Origin: Agrocybe praecox
Lineage: Eukaryota; Basidiomycota; Agaricomycetes; Agaricales; Agrocybaceae
Length of the DNA stretch: 64,000 nucleotides
Assembly: GCA_964017145.1 (NCBI GenBank)
Contig: OZ024847.1
Span: forward strand, 1,364,001-1,428,000
Direction of reading: 5' to 3'
In this document: positions 35,882-46,224 of the stretch, one piece after another
Numbering within the stretch: position 1 is the first letter of the stretch
Layout: every line of letters begins with the position of its first letter
The notes under the pieces: model-generated
Database searches by the model: none
Told to the model about the DNA's origin: nothing
The model's input: only the letters and a program-made list of their open reading frames with translations
Translations under genes and position numbers: made by a program

Positions 35882-37360
35882 TCAAATCCTAGTGCCTGCC
35901 GCCTTTAAGGTAGACTTCGGCTTCACAATCAAGTGAGGCGCTCCTTGACGAGACGCCTTGCCAGAAGGTGAAGAGCCTGCACGCCAGCTAAGCTTGCTGC
36001 TCTCATAAAGTGCTTGCTGCAACTCGAAAGGTGGGCTCAAGTGCTGTAGTTTCCGTCTTGAAATAACCCGATCCTCCGGCATACGTGCCAACTGGCTCTG
36101 CGAACGCATACGAGGGCGACGTTTTACGTACCACTCCCATGCGTAACGAATAACGGCGCCATCTGCGTCATATGGGGTAGGGATTTCTGAGTATCCTGGT
36201 CGGGCGGTAGGGTGGCGGACGTAAACAGCTGAGCAGGTCAAGAAAGACACCTCGATGTATGCTGGAATATATAACCATGGTGCGGCATATGTAGGTAGAT
36301 GGAAGTGCGTCAAAGCTTGCGATTTGGCTTTCGGTTTCTTGATCTCCACATTGGTTTCCACAGAATCTGCTGCAACAACCTGGGGAGGCTCTGTTTCTTC
36401 AAGCGGTTCAGATTTGTTAACCTCTGAAGCTTCGACTTCCTTGTTCGTTTCCTCCAGTGAAGCTTCAACTTCCTTGTTTGTTCCCTCCACTGAGGCCTCA
36501 ACTTCCTTGTTTGTTTCCTCCACTGAAGCGGCCTCAACTCCCTCGACGACTGCTGGTTCTTGTTCCGTTGTCACTTCTTGCATAGGCTCTGCTACTTTCA
36601 GTTTCTCGGGAGCTGCCTTTCTAGGATAGATTTGATCAATGTCAAGAGGATGGTTAGGCTCCTTGAGGAACCTGATAGCATTAGGATCTACAGAGACCAT
36701 GTCGCCAGGCGCTAGACGCGTATTGGCTTTCGCGTGCTATACCAACAGATACGTCAGACACACAAAAGGAAATCAAGGATTGAAACGCACCCTTCGACCA
36801 TTGAGCTTCACGTATCCGTGAATAATTAACCGTCTGGCCTCATACACACTGTGCACGAAGCAGCACCGGAACAGAAACACATCCAGTCTCCTCTCCACCT
36901 CAATGAACATTAAACTTCCTACTGGCGCCAATCCTTTCTGCTCAATTTCTTCCTCGAGCTTTCTCTCTTGTTCTTTGGCCTTTGTTTTCCTTAGAGCATA
37001 TTCTTCAAGTTGATTTTTGTCGTCTCCGAATACTTGTCGACGCGGACGAACATCGGGAATCGTGTCGGGTAGGTACCATCGTTTGAACACTTTTTCAGGG
37101 ATGTATTCACCATGATAAGCTCGTACTGCTGCTTTGGAGCGCCATCTTTGTTGGAAAAGAGTTTCCTCGGAGGTGTTTTTGAAGGTGAGGTCGTCGGTTT
37201 CGGGCCCGACGGTTCGCTTCCAGAGATTGTACAAGTTCTTCGGGGACCAGCTCTATTGGTTACACGACAAAATGACGCGAAATTAGACGCGTCAGTAACT
37301 CATACTCGATTAGAATCAAGTATAACGAGTTCGTACCATGCAAGGAAGCCCCTTGCGCAT
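35882..37360 (-). CDS. NAM9: Mitochondrial small ribosomal subunit protein uS4m (Nam9)
   Basis: Three exons on the minus strand: 37360-37337, 37252-36791 and 36736-35882, 446 residues, all in frame. The start MRKGLPCM splices to SWSPKNLYNLWKR. The S4 RNA-binding domain is clear (RRLDVFLFRCCFVHSVYEAR, then IIHGYVKLNGRR). Family context elsewhere: QRWRSKAAVRAYHGEYIPEK, PGDMVSVDPNAIRF, and a C-terminal WYVKRRPRMRSQ. It is a component of the mitochondrial ribosome small subunit. Unusual is an acidic insert at about residues 205-270 with tandem repeats of a 13-residue unit based on EETNKEVEAS, flanked by Glu/Val-rich sequence and encoded at about 36390-36590. Confidence 0.92.
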
Positions 37361-37672
37361 GTTAAGTGGGTTGACGCCCCGCATCGTTTAACGAGTCGTT
37401 TGGATGTCCAAGAAAAGTGGTAATTGAGAGGCGGCAAGCAAGGATAAGTATGATTCTGTCAACCCGGTGCGCTCGTATAGAAGTATATGAGAGGAGCAAA
37501 GATGTGCGCTAGCTGTCCAGGACGGCGTAATTCGTGCTAACACAACAACCTTTCCGTGTCGTAGGCAGTATTGGACGAAAAGGGTGCAATAGGAAATTTT
37601 TGAACTCCGCCATGATTTTGTCACACGCGACTTCAGTCAGTCCTGGTCAATTGCGCTTGGACTGATCTTGTG
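37361..37672. other. Upstream of Nam9, nothing recognised
   Basis: A minus-strand open frame (37624-37388) shows no family features and is not called. Confidence 0.35.
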
Positions 37673-38137
37673 CTTTCTTTTCAACTTCCATGAACATCTT
37701 TCTCCAGGACAAGCGTGTCCATGCACCTCGAGAGTCACCTAGGAACCGGCAATCATACCAAGATACTGCAGACAATATGTGAATATCATCTCAAAGCCCC
37801 TTTGAACAAGGAGCAGCATCCAGCCTCAGCGATTTCCCATGGCCGCTCTGCGATGAAACAACTAGAAGAGCACCATCGAAACCGAAATTTAAGTCGTGAT
37901 CTTGAAGTCTCCCTCACTAGAAGGCACACTCGCCTGTTACGCTTGTAGGAACCGATAATCTGTCTAGTGGACCCTGGTCATACTATCTATCTGGATGGCA
38001 CAATATCTGCAAGAAGCCCGAACTTGTACTAGAAACTTTCGAACTACAACAAAAACTCAATTTAGTTTCTTTTTCCTGAAGTGCAACCTGGCCCTACATT
38101 AGGCGATCACCAACTGTTAACGAGCTGGTATAAACTA
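37673..38137 (+). repeat. Dispersed repeat R, copy 1 (~465 bp)
   Basis: Nearly identical to 56732-57156 in the same orientation, starting in CTTTCTTTTTCAACTTCCAT and ending GAGCTGGTATA(TA)AACT. Copy 2 lacks about 43 nt corresponding to about 37930-37972 here. No TG...CA ends, inverted ends or coding capacity are visible. It could be a solo terminal repeat or a duplicated promoter; a small ORF begins 25 nt after this copy. Confidence 0.8.
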
Positions 38138-38161
38138 TACCCATAACCTTATTTCAATAAA

Positions 38162-38514
38162 ATGAACTCCTCAAATATTGTCAATTTTTACGTTGACTTT
38201 ATGAAACTTGGGCAAATTTCAAGTGCGAACTCACAAATCCTTCGAAATAACATATCGCTCGATTTGGAAATAATGCCTAATTTGGGATTCTGTCCGACAT
38301 GCAAACTCAATTCAAACTTGGTGGAAAAACACATGAGAAACAAAAGCTGTCTCGACCGCCAAATACTTTTTGTTTCTGAGAATAAGGTAAGTTATAAACA
38401 TTTCTTTCTGGCGAATTATCTAGTTAAAAAAATCACACAGGTATTAACTCTTGCTGAAGAAGCAGGCCCCTCTTCCATCGAACTGGGCGGGAAGAAACCC
38501 CACCTGCTGCTTTA
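38162..38514 (+). CDS. Small hypothetical protein with a Cys/His cluster
   Basis: An ATG opens a frame encoding a possible zinc-binding cluster (FCPTCKLNSNLVEKHMRNKS followed by C), a CxxC...H...C arrangement. A GT...AG intron at about 38388-38440 may be removed to leave a protein of about 100 residues ending KKPHLLL; the unspliced frame is also open. The ORF starts 25 nt downstream of dispersed repeat R. No family is recognised and real expression is uncertain. Confidence 0.35.
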
Positions 38515-38754
38515 AAATGTTGCTTCAAAGCTCGATTGCTTTACGATCACCTAAATATATCAAGAAGAACGCGATCGAGGCTCTATAAACACAAGATTAC
38601 CTACGCGTTGTGTGGATATGTTGTTTCCGATCGTCTTTTGCCCGCCCGAGAGCGCCTATAAAGCACTCAACCCTCTTCAACTTTCTCTCTTCTATCCATC
38701 CCTTGCTTCTTGAACCTCATAAACGCGATACACAACGCAATCCCAATTTCAACC

Positions 38755-40520
38755 ATGCCTGCCTCCATCCAACGAACTCCTAACGAGCTTAAGATGCCCT
38801 CACGCCCCACCAAACGTGATTCTGCACGACAAGCCAAGCTCGGCGGGAAGCCCGCTGCCCCCCTCAACCTCCCGCCCATGAAGTTCGCCATGGGTCCAAT
38901 TCCTGTCAAGAAAGACGTGAAGGTGGAGAAGAAGGAAGCTAAACCTCGCCGAGGTGGTCGTAAGTATCTATCGCGGTTTACATGTCGCTCACCGTCGCTA
39001 ACTGACGGATCGATACTCAGTGCTCAAGGCACTGAAGAAGATTGTTCCTTGTATTTCATGCAAGTCCGTCAAAAAGAATTTCGAAGACAACATTGTCATG
39101 GACGTCACCAACACCAACATAAATATTATCACCCCTCCTCTATCTCTCCCAGAAGAAAAGATTACTTCTACCTCTTCCACTACCACATCCTCTACTGCGG
39201 GAGATTCTCCCGCCAACAACATCGACGTGGCGAAACCCATCGTTACTAAAATCATCATGGCAAGACACGCTGGAGAGACGCCACGCGAAAGCTACTTCGC
39301 TGAGCTCGAAGAGCGCAAGCACTTCGTTCTGGACCGCGTTAGGGAGAGACGCGAGGCTATCGCGTTTGTCAAGCGATGTCTCGAGACTCAGCACCCCGAT
39401 ACGTATGCTAACACCACCATTGATTCAGACTTTGGCAGCATCTCCCTCACTCCGAGAGAGGATCAAGATGGGCACGCCCGGAGCCTCGATTTTAGCCCCG
39501 CATTTTCTTATGACCAGGATATCGAGCGAGCTATGAATGTGAACCGTGGAAGGATGCAGCGTTATGCACGCCGGTATGAAGAAGTGTCCCGTCCTGCACT
39601 TGGGTTTGATGTCGAAGTGGATTTGGGTCAAGCTCATGGTGATGTCCTCGCTTCTTTTAAATTACTCAAATCTAATTTATAGAATTTAGGCGCCCCCAAG
39701 AGCGACATTCATTCAGCTATCAATGCAAGTCTCAACATCGTCAAGAAAGTTCCCGATGTAGTTGAGAAGCTCGCGCAATATGGGATTGGTGAGCTGTGCG
39801 CGTACTCGTTACATGAGTTGGTGTACTAACCTACTAGCAGCCCATTGCGAAGTCCCAATCCTTCCTGAAAGGCCTTACGGAGCTGTATTAGATGCGGGGG
39901 TTTGTCTACCAATGTATGAATGCGACGACGACGGAGAGCCTCTCAGACGCCACGAACACGACGTATACGCCCTCGGTTATCCCAAGTTCGAAACCGTCAA
40001 GGAGCTCAAAGATATCATAGAGACACCGGAAGATTTCACCGTATCAACACACCAATACGAACACTCGCCCATCATCACACTATCACCTCCCCTCTCTGGC
40101 TCGGAACACTCGACACCTGCAATCCAAACTCCCACCATGGAAGGCTTCGCAGACGCTCAAGTTGTTGTCGATGACTCTGGCTCTCCTGACGAGGAGCAGG
40201 TCAGGACCATCGACCGTCAAGGCGGTCATCACTATCTCACTGTTTCTGACGAGAAACAGGTCGGGGTGATTGACCAGCTGCGACATGTCAGCAGAACACG
40301 GTCGCGGCGTCGCTATGCGGTGCATTGGGACTTTGAGCAGGAGCACGCGGGTAGCCTACCACCTCCTCTTCCTGTGGGACCTCCACCGAGCCGTCCCCCC
40401 GTCGAGGAATTTTCTTCTGTGAGCTGGGATGCAGGCCCGTCGATGTTGAGGCTGAGGGAGACTCCAACCCGCCGGTTTTCGATGCCTGGTAACACCTTGT
40501 CGTACTCTGATTACTTCTAG
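38755..40520 (+). CDS. Hypothetical protein, 533 residues
   Basis: Four exons, 38755-38959, 39021-39638, 39690-39788 and 39841-40520, join in frame through GT...AG introns. The N-terminus is basic and Pro-rich (LNLPPMKFAMGPIPVKKD), followed by LKALKKIVPCISCKSVKKNF. A helical, Arg/Glu-rich central part (FAELEERKHFVLDRVRERRE) leads to a segment DIHSAINASLNIVKKVPDVV and an HCEVPILPERPYG motif; the C-terminus is Ser/Pro-rich and likely disordered. I see no signal peptide, TM helix or enzyme motif. Function unknown; the clean exon structure and low stop density argue for a real gene. Confidence 0.75.
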
Positions 40521-42498
40521 TGAGGCTGTCTGTCTTGAAGGCTCTGTATCTCTGTTCTGGCTCTCGAGCTCGCATGCGCGCATATCAATCTGGCGCGTCA
40601 GACCTCCTTTCCCTCTTGGTTCTCCCTTTGAGCACAACTACGACTACTATCTTCTTTAACTCTTCGGATCTCTATTCTGTCTTGTCACGTCACTGCTCTT
40701 CGTTCGCCTCTGGATTTGTCTCCTTTCGACTGCATCTGTCCATCTCTTTTCTCTCTCCCGGTCTCGCTTGTCTTTCTCTATCTCATATCTCTCTCGACAC
40801 ACTCGAATCTGTATCTCGCCTCGAATTGTCTCTTTCTTTTTTGGAACGTCATCTGCTACCTATCATCTGGGCTGGTCTTGCTCCTCAAATTCAACACAAA
40901 ACAAAACAAAACAATTAAAAAATGGCACGTAAAAATCTGGGACTCGCATTGGACTTGTAATTGGACTCTTTTGATTATCCTACACCCGACCACCATGTTC
41001 TAAACGGTCGTGGTTTACTATTACATGTATCATTGCTTGATACTTCCATCCATCCAACCGAGGTTGGCCCCTCCAAATTGTGAGCTTCTCTTCTTTTCTT
41101 GTTTTGATGCGTTTAGTAGACCCTTGCTCACCTTCCGATTTCCCTTTTAGCATCCTCATCCTCATCCTTTCCCCTCTTCCTCCTCCTCTCGGCGTCTGGG
41201 AAATAACTTCCCCGTCGAAGACAGTTATACTGGGTCCCCTTTAATCTTATTTAATCGGTCATAAAGGTGCGTCATTACTCTACTTTCTCTCCTATCACTT
41301 TGGAGGGTTGCCTAACGATGAAATCCAAATCCACCCAACAGGCTGAGCAACGCTGTTTTTATGCTTTCGAAATTCGCTAAATTTCTCCTGTCATTGTTGA
41401 TCGATATCGCTCGCTCTGCTTTCCGATTCTTCGTTGCTTTTGACTATGCTTTCGGTTTTGCACCATATCTGAAGAGCTGCTGCTGCTGCCCACATCCTAT
41501 TTGTTATATCACGACCATCTATCACCTTATGGAAATAAACAGGAAACGAAAGAGAAAGACTGCACACTCGACACACTAGTACTATCCCTCGACAGGAAAG
41601 CACGACATGTACACTATCGACTCCGAATCCCTACCATGGCGTTCTGGTTCCACCGCGTTGAGTCGTCTCGACCAATTACTCTATGGAACTCATTCATCGT
41701 CTCTTTTAAATTTATTCCCGTATTTTCGCCTTCCATTTAGAGTTGGACTTATTTTATTTTATTTCCTTTCCTTTCCTTTCCTTTCCTTTCCTTTCATATC
41801 ACGTCACGTCATCATCTCGTCTCATTTTTTCATCTTTATTTTCCCGTATTTCCCCAAAACCATCCAAATCAAAAAAAGAAAGCAAAACAAAAACAAATCA
41901 AAAAAACCCGACAGTTTCGTCTCTACCCTCCTACCTACCTACCTCGAACAGTACCCATTCCATCTCCTCCTCCCTGCCCTCCTCGCCGTCATCCCGTCAT
42001 CCCATCTCCTCCTCGTCATACTCAACATCTAAATCCTCCTCTTCCGTGGTGCTGGCCACACCACTAACGAGCTGGATTTAGGTCATAGTCGCGAGTTCCC
42101 GGGGGGGGATGTCGTATGTGGGACGGGGGTGATAGAAAGGGGCATGACGCATGCGCCTTCTAGGATTGACGGAGGTGGTGTCCTTTTTTTTTTTTAGAAA
42201 AAAAGGATTGTAGTTGGCTTTGTAGGTTATACTAGGCATGTCTGTCGAAGAAAAAAAAGCGTTTTATTTTTTCAAATTTGAAGTTGGATTTAACTGGGGT
42301 CGACCACTAAGAACTTGAATTGAGAACTTGTCTGCAGATTCGTACATTATATTAACCGTCCTACTTTCCTTCCTTCCTTCAGTGCTTGAACGAAAAAAGC
42401 AAGAAACACGCAATACTATTGCGCTTAATCCCATTAACAACTACTACGTCGATTATAACACAAATTTTATCTCATTATCTATATTAGCAGTAATACAT
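40521..42498. other. Convergent intergenic region, pyrimidine-rich
   Basis: This lies between the 3' ends of two convergent genes. It is strongly C/T-rich on the plus strand, with open frames that look like composition artefacts. It includes an A/C-rich CAAAA repeat near 40892-40912 and poly-T tracts near 42185-42195. Confidence 0.5.
41757..41797 (+). repeat. (TTTCC)n microsatellite
   Basis: About seven tandem copies of the pentamer TTTCC lie within the pyrimidine-rich intergenic region. Confidence 0.9.
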
Positions 42499-43853
42499 TC
42501 AATTCCGATACGCAACCCGCGAACAAACGAGCCAATACTCCGAGCCACCCTCTTCGCACCAGCCTAAAGGACCGAGATCGCATTCGCCGCATGTTAGGAG
42601 TTTTAGTTTTGGGCCTGTGTGGTAATTGATTAATTCCATTCAGGTTAGTTTTTGTAGTTTGATGTACGTATGCGTGGACGCGGAAGGAGGTGAGGGGGTG
42701 AAATGAGAGAGAGAGATGGATATTACATACCCGAAGCAACAGGCTGCGCAGGCCGGGTGAACCCTACGTTCTCAAACTTCATAGGTGACCCTCGGACGAG
42801 CCACCATTGGGCGGTCGAGGGAGGCGCTGGGAGGGGAGGGAGGAAGGGGGGTAGTTTCGTGCTTGGGGGTTCGAGCTGGGTTTATTTGTCAGATTGGCTT
42901 TATCACAGTAGCACAGATGGTTAATATACATACCTGCAGACTATCCCTCTCGACCCACTGCCCGACGCCCTGTTTGATGATGATGCTTCCGCATTCTTTG
43001 CGCGGGCAGAGAAGATCGTATTTGTTCACTGAGCATCCGGTGTTGTTGGGGTCGGATTCTTGCACGTCGAGCACGCCGTTCGGGAATTCGGATAGGAGCC
43101 TCGCGGAGGGTGTTTCTGCGATGGGACGTTTACGCGTGAGGGCTTCGAGGATCCCGGGTGGGAGGGTGGTTGGTTGGTTTTCTGAATCGGTAGATGTAGA
43201 GTCAAAGTCAGAGTTGATATGGGACGACGGGGGAGAAGCGAGTTCCTTCCGCATCTCAAACCACGCCCTCGCACCATGCACGACCTCACTCCTGCCTACC
43301 CACTCAAATCCTGCCTTCTCGTAAAACGCACTGAGCTCTTCGTGCGCTATGAGGAGGACGCGTTGATAGCCTGCTTGTGAGCTCTGCAGGTGCGCGATGT
43401 ACGCCTTGAGCAAGGCTAGCCCGACGCCACGGCGCTTGTAGGGAGGCGCGACGCAGACGGAGTGGATGCAGACGGAAGACGCGCCGGGGACGTGTGTGGA
43501 CATTGTGCTGTGTGTGAGGGTGGTGGAGGGCGAGAGGGTGGAGCAGATGTAGGCTATGAGGGTACGCGAGGGGGTGCTGGGGAGGTAGGCGCCCAGGAAG
43601 AGGTCGCCTGCTTGGGATTGACGGAGTCTACATACATTGGAGGGTCAACTGGAGCTTGTGTTTAGGAGTTGGGGAGGTACGCACCTGAAGCTCGTTTCTG
43701 TTCCTGCTTCGTCTTCTGGGTATCCTACAGTACTTAGAAAAAATCAGCGATCCGTGCGATTGACTCGCACTGCTCGTGCTTGCCTTGTCGTTCGATCTCA
43801 AGAGCAGCGGGTATCTCGTCTGCTCGAACTAGATCGAATATCATGTCTGTCAT
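42499..43853 (-). CDS. GNAT (AANAT-like) acetyltransferase fused to an Mss4/Dss4 domain
   Basis: Minus-strand exons: 43853-43784, 43724-43685, 43627-42934, 42875-42731 and a last exon to 42499. The N-terminal half is a GNAT fold: LRQSQAGDLFLGAYL, VCIHSVCVAPPYKRRGVGLA (acetyl-CoA loop) and LSAFYEKAGFEWVG. After a Ser/Thr linker comes an Mss4-like module with zinc-type cysteines (LLCPRKECGSIIIK), WWLVRGSPMKFENVGFTRP and LLTCGECDLGPLGW. Mss4/Dss4 proteins bind Rab GTPases as nucleotide-release factors or chaperones; AANAT-like enzymes acetylate amines. The first intron uses a GC donor (CAAG|GCAAGC). In my trace the last junction is one base out of frame although both sides match the Mss4 family, so that splice site or a base call needs checking. 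Confidence 0.85.
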
Positions 43854-44252
43854 TTTATCGTGTGTCTGTTTTCCTTTTCGTTTTCGTTTTTGGGTGGTCG
43901 AAGCTCGAATCTGAGGAAAGATTGAACTCCAATCAATATGCCGGATCGATGGATCCCGGACGTGGTGGTGGCTGTGCCAAGCCCATCAGACTCGGAAGTT
44001 CCTGGCTTTCAATTGCACCTACTCAGTACTGCCACATCTTCCCTTCTCCTGCTTTTGGTTCGACTCTCATATGTTCCCTTGACTTTGCTCTACCTTAGAC
44101 GAACTCCATTGAAAGATTCCATTCCGAAGGGTCTTCGTTTCTTTACTGCTTCTGTGATTTTCAATGTGGCTTTTACAACAACAACCAAGTTCTGTGTCTC
44201 GACTTTCTGTATTCGATCGTTGGAAATACAATGACAACGTTTAGAAAAAGTC

Positions 44253-44567
44253 ATGTCGCCATGTAATACTCAACATGATGATGAAGCATTAAATTCAACG
44301 TCAACATCACCCACTTGGCAGAAAATACTTCAAGACATCTGGCGAGACTTCCAATACGACTACTACTGTCGTGATTGCTATTCTGGAGTGCCTGTGACAA
44401 TCGAAAGCAGCGGTGTGACTGTGCACGAAGATGAACTTGTCCGTGTCCTGCAAAAGAATTGTTTCTTTCGCGCAGCTCAATGCAACATTATGGACATTGG
44501 GCCAGAGTGGTTAACTGCTAGCTTTTGGATTCCAAACAAAAAGATATTTATCTTCCTTCTGTGTTAG
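44253..44567 (+). CDS. Possible small protein, 104 residues
   Basis: An intronless frame from ATG to TAG. It contains WQKILQDIWRDFQYDYYCRD and several Cys and acidic residues. No family, signal peptide or TM helix is recognised. It may be a chance frame or a gene fragment. Confidence 0.25.
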   Translation: MSPCNTQHDDEALNSTSTSPTWQKILQDIWRDFQYDYYCRDCYSGVPVTIESSGVTVHEDELVRVLQKNCFFRAAQCNIMDIGPEWLTASFWIPNKKIFIFLLC

Positions 44568-44941
44568 CAAGTCTGAAACGATGCCTCTACGCCGAGCCAG
44601 GCAAACGTTCGAATACTCTTGCGTCAGTCATGGTCTCACTTCTGCTTCATTTGGAAATTATTTCCAGATGCGTACTATAAAAAGCTGAGGTTATTTCATG
44701 TCACTTGCACGCTTTGTACAAAAAGTCAGCGACATGGTTTCTGCAGTGGCTTTTATTGTATGACCTATCCCTCTCATCGACCAATGCGAATCGAACGTCA
44801 TCGAAGTCTCCACAAAGCCAGCATTACATATGTTGTATGCATATGTTGACTGATCGTGTTTTCCCTCCCCAGTGGTATATAAGGGCTCAGTCCTCCGCCC
44901 TTCCGCCTTATTCAAGTTGTTCCTTTATTGCAACAATGAGC

Positions 44942-45711
44942 CATGCCTCCTACTATACAACACTACACCATGTCCGCCACGAACACCTTCCAAACCAGTG
45001 TCACGGGCGTCCCCTCCAAACCCCAAATCTCCGGCCCTTTCAAGAGCATGCTATCCCAGATGCAAAGCTCAAGGTCGATGAGAAGCCCGCCCTGCCCTTC
45101 GTACACCCGCCTAAGCGATATCTCACTCGACACGTCGTCATCATCACGCCTTTCACTAAGAACACCCAAACCTATACCTACGTCTTGAACATCCTCACAG
45201 TCTACCCGCCCATGAAATTCTCAGCCCCCGGGATTCCAAAAGGTAAGTTATTATTAGTTTCAAATAAGCCTGTCTGACGGGCGCTTGGATTATATGCAGG
45301 ATACATGGAGATGATAGGCGGGGATTACTTGTTCGCGGCATGCACTACTAGAATCAACTGGGATAAGCGAAGGCCGTCATTAGACGCGATCGAATTCGTA
45401 CGTTTTTTCTTTCCTTCCTTCACCAGTGATGTCAGCTAGGCTAATGCGCTTATTCAGTCCTTAAAGTCTTGAAGAACAGCGCCCTGCACCTCAGTCAAAT
45501 TACTCGAGAACTTCTTGCGAAGGAACGGCACCTCGCCATGATGCTCGCGCATGTCGACGGGAAGGGTATCCTGAAACCGCAACGAAAGGCTCAGAAAACG
45601 GGTTCTGGCGTTGGGGAAAAAGGAACAATGACATCGAAAGTCAATGAAGATGATATCCAAGTTAGCGTCGTCGACTGTCAAGGCGGTTGCTATTCCCATT
45701 GTCTTTGATGA
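44942..45711 (+). pseudogene. Possible decayed gene fragment
   Basis: A start at MPPTIQHYTMSATNTFQT runs out of frame relative to a downstream piece (KLKVDEKPALPFVHP, ending YPPMKFSAPGIPKG). Further exon-like pieces follow: YMEMIGGDYLFAACTTRINW at about 45302-45390 and LHLSQITRELLAKERHLAMM near 45485-45545. The PPMKF...GIPKG piece recalls PPMKFAMGPIPVK in the gene at 38755, so this may be a broken relative, but the similarity is short. The frames do not join cleanly. Confidence 0.3.
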
Positions 45712-46224
45712 GAAGAAACCCCAATTTGTAAGTTCTATCATTTTTTCCCCTTTCCCTTTTTATTTATCTATTCTCTCGGGCAGGGTCGAACACTTTAAAC
45801 CCCCAATCCGCTAACTTCAACAAATGATGGTCACTGGTAAGTTTTTATCCCAAACTTCAGTCAGCCACAGTTAACCTCATGTCCTCTTTAGATGTTTCTA
45901 GCCATTCCTATCCTTTGTCGACTTCGCTATCGTTTGCATCTCATCGCTTTCATCCTGCTATCCCTCCTTCAACGCTTTCGCCTTGCTCGTGATGTCAAAA
46001 GGTCGCAACCGTTCATTGAGCAAGAGCTGCAAGGTCATATCTTGGAATGCACCAAGAGCTCGCTCCATGTCGAAGTACCGAAATCAACGACCTGCCCACT
46101 GCCCGAGGACACAAATATCTCGGCATCTACAGATTATGGAACATACTTATCGCGGATTCATCTTTTATGTGTATAGAATTTCTCTTCTTCATTTTATCTC
46201 GGGCTTGTTTTCATTCTACCCCAT

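Larger units (their letters stand above)
43854..46224. other. Low-confidence region with small open frames
   Basis: Apart from two weak entries (44253-44567 and 44942-45711), I see nothing supportable here. Confidence 0.3.

Noticed and set aside
37388..37624. Minus-strand 78-residue open frame upstream of Nam9
   Set aside because: No family features; it overlaps the probable Nam9 promoter and 5' end.
41607..42081. Open frames in the pyrimidine-rich intergenic region
   Set aside because: Ser/Pro/Phe-rich translations follow from C/T bias and the TTTCC microsatellite.
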